Part shown: positions 54,808 through 64,000 of the stretch, piece by piece
How the letters are laid out: each line of letters opens with the position of its first letter
How positions within the stretch are numbered: position 1 is the first letter of the stretch
Source: Struthio camelus
Taxonomy: Eukaryota; Chordata; Aves; Struthioniformes; Struthionidae
DNA: 64,000 nt
NCBI RefSeq assembly: GCF_040807025.1
Contig: NC_090942.1
Location: 203,662,747 to 203,726,746 of the forward strand
Direction: 5' to 3'
Notes under the pieces: model-generated
Seen by the model: only the letters and a program-made list of their open reading frames with translations
What the model was told of the DNA's origin: nothing
Database searches by the model: none
Translations under genes and position numbers: made by a program

Positions 54808-56854
54808 CAGGGATGTTGTGAGGATTAGTTTATGCCTATAAATGCATTGAGGATCTGAAATGCTATGTAAATATTAAATATTTTAATTTTAGTTTTTTGT
54901 GAGGTGTAAGATTTACTGTAATGAAAGCAGAAGATTTTCCTAATTATAAAGCGCAGTAGGGGCAGCGGTAGTACAGTATTCCACAGGAGTGGTCCGCAGC
55001 AGTACAGTAATACTTGCTGTAAATTGTAGTTGTTTCAATTACAGCCCATTAAAATGGTGATTTCATAAATAAGATATGCTTCCTCACCAGCGTGCCTCTA
55101 TTCTGGTCTAAATAGCAAGAGGATTGTTGTTTCTGTGCGTATTCAGGCTTTGGTGCCTGTGCTTGTGACTAGTGCCACTCGAGGTGGTAGGGTTTGGGGT
55201 TTTTCCCCTCTGCTAAGAGCAAGCACTGCTCCTTTCTCCCCGCCCCAGCCTGTTCTAGTCACACGAGGTCTCCTCGGTATAACCAGAGCCTAAGGATATG
55301 GATTTGATATGAAGAGGTAGGATTTCCCTCCTCACCCCATCCTCACCCCTCTAAACTTGCTTTTAACTTAAGTACATCATGTAGCCCCTCTTCACGGTAA
55401 ACCCTAGCCCTAATCATGAAGCACTTTGTGAAGCATGATTTGCTCTACGGCCATAAGCTCTCAGCTCCCTTTTTTTCAATATTAGGTTTACTGGGGCAAC
55501 TGAGGACTAGAACATGCCTGGCCTTCTCTTCCTGGTGAATGAATGAAAGTAGTTTCTACTTTTCTATTTCTTCCTTTCCCAGTCCTACTTTCCGTGTCAT
55601 CTTAAACCATTCTTTAAGAGATTTGGAAGACCCTTCCAAGCTCAAATGAAAGATACTACCCATTCAGTTGTCCAGTCAATTACAGCTTGATATTTGAAAT
55701 CAATCAGATCCCTTCTAGTAGCATTCCTCAACACATCTCAATCTCCTGTTGAATTCTACTAGATTTTATAATTAGGAAAAATAAAGTACACTTTTATTTG
55801 TTCCCTTTGTGCAAAGTAAGGAACCTCCGTGCAGAGAACTTGCAGTTTTAAGGCAATAAATGCTGTTACTGCTGTCAGTCAGATATGTAAATATTTTTAA
55901 AGTATAATTCAGTACTATTTTGAGCTTATAAAAATGAATAAAAAAGGCAGGGATTGAAGTGCTAGTTAATTTCAAGTATTGTTTTACTTGTACAGTTGAA
56001 GATATGAAGTTGCATAGAAATATTTCACAATTTGTTGCAATAGGACTTGGGAAATGGCTGTGTAATCGAGCCTTATCACAACCATATTTTCCATTTTGCA
56101 ATGAATATTTTCTGTATTTCTAAGATCCATAAGCAGGAGGAGGATAAAATTGTTTTTCACTGAAGACTTTTGTTTTGGCCGTGTGTGTATGCATATTCTG
56201 GTTTAATATTTTTCTAAATTCTCACCTGTCGAATCCCTGAAATAGCTATGGCTCCTTATAGTAGAAACAAAAATATGAACGTTATGAAACCTCAGGCTAA
56301 ACATTGTGCTCTTTTGTTACTGTGAATTAGCAGTAAAACAGTTGAAGTTAACTGGGTAACCTTAGATTTACATCAGCACTTAAGGCACGAGTTTGTCCAC
56401 AACAGCAAAAAATGTGAATAGGTGTGCGGCAGGAGTATCTCACACTGGAGTAAAATAAAACAAATATTTAACAATTTCCAATAGCGGCTGTTAATGAATA
56501 TATAATCAAATTACTTATTCCCCCATCCTCCCCAAAAAAAAGCTTAATGGGAATTTTTGGGTCACTGTTATTGGTGGTGTTTGTATACCCAGAAGGAATA
56601 GAAATTACTGGGTCTTGAATTGGTTGGGTAGATTTCATCTAAATGGTTTATTGTGATGTCTACCTGGAAATTTTCTCCAGACTTGTAATGTGTTCCCATG
56701 CAAGTTATATGCAGCAGTATGAGTGTGTTACTGTATGCATTTCAGAAAAGTTCAGTTACTGGCAGCAGTTCTTAACGTGCGATAATGTAATTGCATTTGG
56801 GTGAACGACAGTTCTTTTGTGCTCTTCCCCTTTTGACACAATCAAATCTTCTTT

Positions 56855-56890
56855 AAAAAAAACAAAAAACAAAAAAAAACAAAAAAAAAC
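56855..56890. repeat. A-rich simple repeat, (A)nC units
   Basis: Runs of 6-9 A separated by single C. Likely an old A-tail or simple repeat in the distal 3'UTR. Confidence 0.85.
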
Positions 56891-57184
56891 TCACAAATCC
56901 TGAAAGTAAAACTACTCTACAACTATGATGGTGACAGCTTGCTATACATCTTGGTTGTATGTATCACTTGAATTTTATCGGTTACAGAAGTAAAATTATT
57001 GCAACAATATATTTATATTGGCCTGGTTTAGTTAAGTGAGTATTTTGGTGAAGGACAGAAACATTTAAGGTAATTAAGAGCAAATCCCTGAAAGCAGCTG
57101 GCAAGATGAAAAACAGCAGCGTATCCAAGAGCCTTTCATGTAGAAAATTGAACTATTTTGCTTTACCATAAATATGAGGTCTGG

Positions 57185-57190
57185 AATAAA
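57185..57190 (+). terminator. XPO4: Candidate distal poly(A) signal of XPO4
   Basis: AATAAA in TCTGGAATAAACTTGAATG, followed by TTTATT and a GT-rich TTTGTTTGTTTAAGTGTATG downstream element at the usual distance. Chosen as the distal end over the hexamer at 57656, which lacks such an element. Confidence 0.5.
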
Positions 57191-58148
57191 CTTGAATGAT
57201 TTGGGTACAAAGCCTTTATTCACATTTGTTTGTTTAAGTGTATGCAAAAAATATTCATTTTTGCCTTTATGAATCTTACATTTGCTTTGGTTATATATTG
57301 TGGAGTTAGTTTTTTTTCTTCACAGTTTACCACTTAGAGGCAAGAAGGTAGGAAATCATAACCTTCCAAGTGGAATTTGGCAGATCAACAAGAAGGAGGT
57401 CTTAAATGAATGGGGAGAGGGAAAGAGGAGAAGAAAGTAAAAACAGTTCTCATCCTTGATGTGGAAAAAAATCAAGCCAATCTGTAAGAAGAAAAACAAA
57501 TCCGCAATGCAAGTGTTATCCCAGAATTTGTCAAGCAGTGTAATCTTAGTGCGATTAGTACATGCTGTAACTTATTCAACGCTGTTGGGGGGGAAGAGAG
57601 TGCCATTTTGGAACTGAAATGAAATTTGATATTACCAGTGTAAGTTTCATTAAATAATAAAATCATCTTTATTTAGGTAAATATTCCAGACAAAGCTACA
57701 CCTCCTAAAACGCTGAAGTTGGCCATTGTGACTAACGTATCATTCATTGTTCATTCTCCATCGATACTTGAATCTCACGGAACAACAGTTTTCACCTTAA
57801 TGTGCATCAGTTTGATTTTTCTGACGCTCTGTTGCCCTTGCCAATTAGAGTAAGGTAGCAGCCTTGCATGTGATGGGCTCCCCTTTTTCGTTCCCTCGGT
57901 GTCTGGCCTACCGTTCACTGTCGCAAGGGAGTGTGTGTTTCATTTGCTTTAACTTAATGCTTTGGATGATACAGCTTGGGTGTGTGGTATATTCAAACCA
58001 CTTCCAATCTGTCGGTGTGCTGTTTACCGAATGAAAGTCACCACTAGACTCCAAAAAAAGTGCTGATTTGAAAGCTTTATTCCCATCTGCTGGTTGAAGT
58101 TGATCGCTTCTAGTGGTCTTTTGTTCATTCAGATGTTTGCTGTTACGC

Positions 58149-58173
58149 GGGGCGGGGGGGGGGGGAAGGGGGG
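58149..58173 (+). repeat. G-run cluster with G-quadruplex potential
   Basis: G4-C-G12-A2-G6. Enough G runs with short loops for an intramolecular quadruplex. Function unknown; it lies downstream of the probable XPO4 end. Confidence 0.8.
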
Positions 58174-61100
58174 ACTAAAACAACAAAAAAGCACACTTTG
58201 GAGCCTTTGGGAAGGTCATTGAAGTCCTCTCACAAGATCAACACTACTTTGGGGGAAGCTTTTATTCTTCTGCCACTTTAAGGAAAGACTGTTCTTCTAA
58301 AGTACTTTTTGCCTGCTTTTAGGCTGTTATGCACTTTCATGATTTCTTAACAAACTACTGTTAAAAATGTACTGTAACTTGGATTTTGATAAGCGCACAT
58401 GTATTTAAACAATTCACTCAGCCTCAGGAAAGCTGGAGAAATTAGATACTTGTTTTGTATCTTAGTTAAAGTGTTTGTTACCTACATCCTTTAAGATGGC
58501 CACATAATGTCTAGATCCTGTGAGTGTAACTGTATCTAAAATACGAGTATAATCTGTGAAAGAAGGGCAGTGTAATTTGAATCTAGGGACTGAGAAAATT
58601 GTGTCCTCCTTTTATTGTTCTCAGATGTATCTATAGCCTGAATTGGAGTTTCAAAACCAAAAAGAGTGATAAATCCCATTTACTGTTCAGGAAAAAATGT
58701 TTTCTTTCTTAACACTAGCCTATTTCTGTTTTCTTCCTCCTCCTTAAAAAGAGTGTGTGAAATGAGTGCAGAGGTATGTATAGGAAAAACTGTAAAAACC
58801 TGCTGCTGTACATAATATTTGCTACTTGACTGCATTTTCTGTTCCACTTTATTTTACTGGTTTTGCTAAATATATTTTATATATTTTCCTTCCTGGTTCT
58901 TGTGATGGCAGAGTGATTACATATTTGTTTGGGGGGAGGGGGAGCAAAGACAAACACAACAAGGCTCTGGCCAAGGAACTGCATCAAGTTTGTAAGTTAG
59001 CCTGTATCTCATGGTTGTCCTGGAAAGAGCTTCCATCGCTCCAGCCACATTTTTGGGGAGAACGGCATATAGTATGGTCAATAGATATAAAAATGTGCAA
59101 TGGTATAGATACCGGTAATTTTGTTCCGTTTTTCAAAAATGACTTCTAAAATCCATTTAGAATGTCGGTGCCATTAGTTTTTCCCCAGTGGTCACTTTTA
59201 AGTAGAGCATTTTTCGGTCTGAAGTCTTGTAGACCTCTTTGTGGTCCCTGAAATATTTACAAAGTATCCACAAAGCCTGACAAAAGAGAGAGAAGGCGGT
59301 GTAATAACGTACCACTGTGATGTTTCTAAGACAATTTGCATCTTCAGTAGGGAAAGAGTTGGGCATCCACAGAGTCGTTAAAGATGAAGTCTACTACTCC
59401 ACTTACATTTGGAGACTGAATTTGAGTCAGAGACCTGCCTGAAAGGCTTTAAAATGCTGCCTGATGATCTGTGCTACAGCGTGACCTGAGTTCTTGGGAA
59501 GCTGTGATGCATACAGCCCATGTAACGACCTGGCTGGGCTCTGATGGATGTTTTACTCTGCATTTGTATTGGAGGAACGCAGTATTGAAAGCAAAAGTAC
59601 AGTGGGCTTTCCTTACACAGTTGAGATGATAGAGGTTGTTGTGTAAATACAGTGTTTCATGTTATTTTCCATCTTTTTCAGAAGTAGGACTATGTTGACA
59701 TTCACTAGACATGATCCTTGTAACGGCTGTGAAGTGTTGCATGCTTGGCTGTCTTCCAAGTGAAACTTGCAGTTGGTCTGCCAGTCCTAAAAATGTCTCA
59801 AGAATTGAGGGGGAAAAGCTCTTAATAAATCTTTTCGACTTACATAGTGGCAACAACAAAGATTTTACAATTAGAATTTAATAATCTCGTTTTAGTATAG
59901 CGAAATATGGTTACTGCATGCACTTTCCTATGGCTATGGCTTGTGCTATTGCAAGAGGACTCAATGTATAAACTCTGGTCAGTAAAAAAATAGAGTAGAC
60001 TAAAATTAAAAAAACAAAACAAAAGAAAACAAAAAACACCACAGCTCAAAAACCTGATGAGTAACAAGTTGCTATTACTTTCCAGGGTAGAACTGTGCTT
60101 TTAAAATCTGTTTCGTGCTGTGCTCCTGAACTGATCCAACACAGAGTATCAGCAGCAACGCTCCACTGCAGCAGATTCGTTTAAAGTATTAGAGATGCCA
60201 GTGTCACTGCTGTATTTCAAAGAAAAGTATCTGTCTGTGAAAGGATATAGCGTAGATAGCTTAACTAGAAGTAGGTTTCCGTAGAAAAGGATTAGGAAAC
60301 AGTAAAACATGATCATTGATAAGAAATTTCTTCCAGGGTGCACTCTACAGGTGTTCTCCTATTTGTGGTTTGTTTCTCCTCCTCACCCCCTAAAGAAGTT
60401 GGATTTCAAGACATAACCTGTTTTCCTTCTTAAGGGTCCCTTTACCCTCTCCTGACCTTTCTTTCTAGAGCTATCTTGTAACTCAGGTTCAAGACAATTC
60501 TTGAGCTGTGAATTTGCTGCCCAATAATGCCGAATATGATATAATAATTGAAATAATGTTGCTCCCTGTATCCTCCCTCCTCAGCCACCTGTGCTTTATT
60601 ACATGATCTGTGTAACATTTTTGGTAAAGAAAAAGGATCATTAGTCTTAGAAGGGACAATTGCTCAAGGAAATCTGGACTTCAGGAAAGTATGCATCTGC
60701 CCCGTCTCCTTTACCCTTTTGTTCTTCAGTTTTACCTATCAGCCCTTTACGTAACATTTTTCACATAAAATCTTTTACAAACTTGCATTAAATCCTTAAA
60801 TAGGTAAATGACACAAGTGTCAGTTGTCTGTAGAATCTAAACCAGACTTCTTACTGCATTCAGTAATATTGTGCAGACGTCAGGTAACTGCCATTATGCA
60901 GCAATGCAAGGAAAAGGAGATCTGGGGTTTTAAATCACATCAGTAGTGGTAACATGAATAGGTATGGGTGCACTCCATGCAGGAAAATCTTCCATGCTGG
61001 AATTAAGACCTGGCAAGGCCTTTCAAAGAAAAAAAAAAAAAAGGTGTAATGCACTGAATACCAGATTCAGAGCACTTCCAGAGAAAAAAATCACTTTAAA

Positions 61101-61799
61101 AAGTTTGCAGTTACCTACTGTCATGAAATGCATTGTTTCTAAATGCAAGAGGTGGTGAAGTTAAAAAAAGGAAAAAAGGTATGGATCTAGAGGAAAAAAA
61201 ATCAGCCTATCCCCACATTTTGCTGAGGCAGGAAAACGTGTTTTACTCTCTGCTGCCTAAATAAAAAATATTCTTGCCAATGCTGCAAAATGTAATTTTC
61301 AGAATGTAATTCTTTTCTCTTCCACTGGAGTAGTAATGCTCTGCTAGTGGGCTCCCAACGCTGAGCAGGCGACTTTCCGGTTCAGCCATAAATAGTGAAG
61401 CGTTGCAGCAGCGTGCCAGCAAGTGAGACGGAGCCGTTTCTTGCTGAGCTCATTACTGCTTGGAGCATGTAGATCTAGAGAACAGGCAGGGACACCGATG
61501 CTGGTTTAGTTTGAAAAAATCCCTGGGGCCGGCTTTTATGTGGTTATTTGCAGGTGACCCAGTGAACAATAAAAAGATACATTATGAAACTGTTTAGCAC
61601 GAATTATGATGGTGAGACCAGATTTTATAAGGAAGGAATAATAATAATAAAAAAAAACACTTCTGAAGGAAGCTCGTTGTGTTTTCAGGCACTGTGGTAT
61701 TACAAGAAGTGCCAGAAAAGCACATGGTACCTTCACAAAATGAGAAACGGGTAGTCATGAAGTATGCCCAAATGGAAAGGTTGAGTGAGGAGTGAGTTA

Positions 61800-62010
61800 A
61801 TTCAAACAAGGAATATACAAGTAAAACCTACTATCCTTATGAACACGTCGAAAAATAAACTTGAATTCCTTCAGTTTGCAAGAAAGAGAGTCCTGAAATG
61901 GCATTTGAAATAACCAGAAATCTTAAAAGAGCGTCAGGAAAGTTTCAATAACGGAAGGAAATTTAAATGATTATTTTGCGTCAGTCCTCACCACCATCTT
62001 TCCTCAGATT
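61800..62010 (+). mobile_element. Possible CR1 scrap (linker before RT)
   Basis: AATGATTATTTTGCGTCAGT then CCTCACC reads N-D-Y-F-A-S-V-L-T, close to the LN(E/D)YFASVFT block between endonuclease and RT of CR1. Upstream AAGAAAGAGAGTCCTGAAAT is weaker. Short and diverged. Confidence 0.3.
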
Positions 62011-62429
62011 TGTTTCACTCTGTAGGGTCATTTAGCTGTGAAAGAGACTGTAGATAATTGGTAAAGATTTAGGAATCGCAGTTTGCGATTACGATGGTGA
62101 CCTTAATGGGAAGGAAGCTAGAAAACGCTTAATCGAGAGGGAAAGACGGGGCAAACCGTTTGGGCAGCCGGAAAGTGAAAAGCTCGGGGCTTTGGACCGC
62201 TCGAGAAGTTTAACTTGAGGGCTCGTTCCTGAGATTCCTATGTCTGTGGAAATAACTATTTAAAAAAATAGCTAATAAGTAAATTCCTCCTGGAATTTAA
62301 GCCAGAGGAGGGCAGAGGGAAAGGAAGGACTCAACAGGCCGGGCCAGAACTGACCCCCACCCCCCCTCCAGCGGCGGCCGCCGGCGGGAGCCCGGAGGCG
62401 GCAGCGACCGGCCCGGACCGGCCCCGCCC

Positions 62430-62443
62430 GTGGCCATGGCAAC
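62430..62443. promoter_or_regulatory. RFX X-box-like site
   Basis: GTGGCCATGGCAAC differs by one base from the palindromic X-box GTTGCCATGGCAAC bound by RFX factors. It lies inside the CpG island, about 230 bases upstream of the candidate donor. Confidence 0.55.
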
Positions 62444-62462
62444 GGAGGCCGCCGTGTCCCAG

Positions 62463-62467
62463 CCAAT
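62463..62467 (+). promoter_or_regulatory. CCAAT box (NF-Y type)
   Basis: CAGCCAATGGC fits the NF-Y consensus well. It is 24 bases upstream of a GC box. Confidence 0.6.
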
Positions 62468-62490
62468 GGCGAAGCAGCCTTTGGCACCGA

Positions 62491-62501
62491 GGGGGCGGGG
62501 C
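62491..62501 (+). promoter_or_regulatory. GC box (Sp/KLF type)
   Basis: GGGGGCGGGGC; a second one in the opposite sense, CCCCGCCCC, is at 62525-62533. An ETS-like CACTTTCCGG (62515-62524) lies between them. Confidence 0.6.
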
Positions 62502-62559
62502 GAGGCGTGGGCCCCACTTTCCGGCCCCGCCCCTACTGCGGACGAGGTCTCCGGCAGGG

Positions 62560-62666
62560 GGCGCGCGCGGGCGCGCGGCCCCTGCCTGCCGGGAGCGCAC
62601 GCTGATTGGCCGGCAAGCGCTGCGCGCGCCGCTGGCCGTGAAGGCGCGAGGGGGATCCGGCCGGCG
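62560..62666 (+). other. Candidate non-coding first exon of the downstream gene (EEF1AKMT1 by synteny)
   Basis: The only strong signal is the donor GGCG|GTGAGTGG at 62667, inside the CpG island. The start is arbitrary because the transcription start is not visible. EEF1AKMT1 encodes the eEF1A lysine-79 methyltransferase. No coding sequence like its MSDLEDDE... N-terminus was found up to 64000, so translation would begin in a later exon. Identity rests on conserved gene order only. Confidence 0.35.
62605..62609 (-). promoter_or_regulatory. Reverse CCAAT box
   Basis: GCTGATTGGCCGG, an NF-Y type site on the minus strand, 58 bases before the candidate exon end. Confidence 0.5.
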
Positions 62667-64000
62667 GTGAGTGGCTGAGGGCGGGCTCGGCCTGGGGGAT
62701 CCCGGCTTGTGCCCGGGGGCGGCTGGCGCTCCGCTGGGACTCCGCTACCCCACCCCCCTCCCGCTGTCGGTGGCGGCAGGGGCCGGGACCAGGCCTCCTT
62801 GCCCCGCCCCGCTCCTCTCGTGGCGGAGGGGCGGTGCTGGCGGGGAGGCGCGGCGGCCGTTGCCCGCGGGCGGCCGTTGGCGCCGCGCGCCCCGGCGGGG
62901 GGGAGGTGTAACGGTCGGAGCGGCGGCAACGCGCCGCCTCAGCCGGCTGAGAGGAGCCGCGGGGGGAGCGGGCGGGCCGCGGGAGCCGCAGAGGGGGCGG
63001 CAGCGCCGGGGTGGGCTGCTCTTTGCTCCCCCTGACTCCGAAAAGTTAGTCCTCTGCTTCGTGAATGCCTCTGAGGTGTGGAGGGTGGGCAGTAGCTCTG
63101 AAGAGGAGGAGGAGGAGAGGGCTGGTGGCGGCGAGGGCTCGGGAGCCTTTCCGGGAGTCTGCTTTTGTGGGCAGCTTCTGGCGCTAGGAGAGCCGCGTGG
63201 GTTGTGTCGTTGCACCGGTGGGGTTTCGTGGCAGTCGGGCACGAAAGGGAACAAGGAAGAAAAGGCCTTCTTCCCTTATTCAGGAGCTGTCAGCGTTGTT
63301 TTATCCTTCACATATAGGAAGATAACAGCAGTTCTGAGGCATCCAGCCTCCTGACCCTCTCTGTGTCCAAAATCAGGTGCTGCTCATTAAAAAGTATTAG
63401 AACAGAGCTAGAATATATCGTACTTCCCTCCTTCATCTAGTAGTCATCCAATTTTCTGCTGTTACTTTCTGAATCAGATGTTGCTTCTGTGTATTTAGTA
63501 ATCTTCAGTGAGTCTCTCTTCTATAAACCTGTTTAGTCTCACTGTGAGACTAAAAAAGTTTTGTAAAATTTTGTCATCTGCAGTAGCCTGTGACAAGGGT
63601 CCTGTTGCTCAGGTACAGGTTGTGTCAAGAAGCACCTCCTCCTGGGTTTTTTGAACCTGATTCTTGCAGCCTATGTTGCCTTCCTGTTCTTGCATTGGAA
63701 AACAGAGCAGTTGATGACAGTCCATGCCGTTCATGTCACTCGTGGTTTTGGAGGATTGTCATACCCCTTCTCAGTTACTTCTCATATTCATTGCCCTGCA
63801 AAAGCTGTTCTAGTCTTTTGATGCCTTGCTGCCCTTCTTGAACATTTTCTATATCCACTATTTTTTTCCCACTCTTTGTTGTGTTGCAGGGATCTCCAGT
63901 TTAGTTTTGTTCTGTATGTGCTGATAACTCAGAGTTCTCAGCAGATCCTCTTTAATTTCAGTTAAGTTCTATATAATTGTGTTCTTCATGTAAGACCGTT
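62667..64000 (+). other. Probable first intron of the downstream gene (partial)
   Basis: GC-rich at the left, AT-rich from about 63360. No exon, repeat or open frame with protein resemblance was recognised. GC-rich open frames at 62671-63354 are composition artefacts. Confidence 0.4.

Larger units (their letters stand above)
54675..54880 (+). mobile_element. MIR-like CORE-SINE relic in the XPO4 3'UTR
   Basis: Blocks match the amniote MIR consensus in order and in sense: GAGCCAGGCTCC, CATCGGCAAGTTGCTAAAAC, CTGTGTCTTTATTT, then ACCTACCTCACAGGGATGTT, GTGAGGATTAGTTTATG and GAGGATCTGAAATGCTATGT. A run of 22 A (54764-54785) interrupts the element where MIR reads CATCTGTAAAATGGGGATAA. An old copy retained since before bird radiation, judging from its divergence. 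Boundaries approximate. Confidence 0.8.
50803..57235 (+). other. XPO4: XPO4 3' untranslated region (probable extent)
   Basis: AT-rich sequence without convincing open frames follows the stop. Candidate poly(A) signals AATAAA lie at 53157, 53910, 55780, 56454 and 57185. The last has a GT-rich stretch (TTTGTTTGTTTAAGTGTATG) about 40 bases beyond it and is taken as the distal end. The region contains a MIR-like SINE with a let-7 seed match, two Pumilio-type TGTAAATA motifs (54866, 55886) and A-rich runs. The extent is inferred and would need transcript evidence. Confidence 0.6.
57236..62330. other. Intergenic stretch between XPO4 and the CpG island
   Basis: AT-rich, no supported gene. It contains a G-run cluster at 58149-58173, extra AATAAA hexamers (57656, 59824, 61260, 61568), A-rich simple sequence at about 60007-60040 and 61027-61041, and a possible CR1 scrap near 61800-62010. 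Longer XPO4 3'UTR isoforms could reach into it. Confidence 0.6.
62330..63040. promoter_or_regulatory. CpG island promoter downstream of XPO4
   Basis: An abrupt change from AT-rich sequence to dense CpG. It carries an RFX X-box-like GTGGCCATGGCAAC (62430), CCAAT (62463) and reverse CCAAT (62605), GC boxes (62491, 62525), an ETS-like CACTTTCCGG (62515) and a consensus donor GTGAGT at 62667. No TATA box in the GC-rich part. In vertebrates the next same-strand gene after XPO4 is EEF1AKMT1 (N6AMT2), so this is probably its promoter. The reverse CCAAT and general symmetry leave bidirectional firing possible. Confidence 0.8.

Noticed and set aside
61385..61395. CCATAAATAG as a CArG or TATA-type promoter element
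   Set aside because: It lacks the final GG of a CArG box, and no transcription start or exon is evident nearby.
62430..62678. GC-rich open frame with an ATG at 62436 running to the candidate donor
   Set aside because: It overlaps promoter boxes, has an Ala/Gly/Arg-rich composition expected of any frame in a CpG island, and resembles no known protein. Equally long frames exist on the other strand (62297-62929).
62671..63354. 227-codon open frame on the plus strand
   Set aside because: A composition artefact of the CpG island and following sequence. It starts just past the donor and has no recognisable domain.
1..64000. CRISPR arrays, prokaryotic operons, tRNA or rRNA genes
   Set aside because: No spaced direct repeats, no cloverleaf-like sequence and no rRNA motif were found. 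The sequence is plainly a vertebrate intron-exon landscape.

Overview
The window is vertebrate nuclear DNA, almost certainly from a bird. It is intron-rich and AT-rich. It holds CR1 LINE relics of the avian kind (3' ends beginning like TCATAGAATCAC...GGAAGGGACCT on the plus strand), no Alu/L1/B-type repeats, and a compact version of a gene that is much longer in mammals. The species cannot be named from sequence alone.

One protein-coding gene fills most of the window on the plus strand: XPO4 (exportin-4), a RanGTP-dependent nuclear transport receptor of the importin-beta family. Twenty-one coding exons were joined by hand between 1496 and 50802. Every junction keeps frame. The joined reading has 1093 residues and ends at a TAA at 50800-50802, matching residues 59-1151 of the 1151-residue mammalian protein with no net insertion or deletion. 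The N-terminal 58 codons and the promoter lie upstream of base 1. A long 3'UTR follows, probably to about 57.2 kb, and carries an old MIR-like SINE.

Two of the twenty complete introns look like minor-spliceosome (U12-type) introns. The intron 15069-23934 starts ATATCCTTT and ends AC. The intron 45351-46126 starts GTATCCTTT and ends AG. Both have a U12-like branch sequence about 11-14 bases from the 3' end. All other introns have ordinary GT-AG U2-type ends. A (TTTTC)20 microsatellite sits 14 bases upstream of the exon at 39935, in the position of its polypyrimidine tract.

The last XPO4 intron contains a 2.7 kb decayed CR1 LINE on the minus strand, in which pieces of the ORF1 esterase, endonuclease and reverse transcriptase are still recognisable. 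Smaller CR1 tails lie in other introns.

From about 57.2 to 62.3 kb no gene is seen. A CpG island at about 62.33-63.04 kb carries CCAAT boxes, GC boxes, an ETS-like site, a near-perfect RFX X-box and a consensus splice donor at 62667. By vertebrate gene order (XPO4 followed on the same strand by EEF1AKMT1/N6AMT2) it is probably the promoter and non-coding first exon of EEF1AKMT1, whose coding exons would lie past the right edge. That identity is inferred from synteny, not read from protein sequence.
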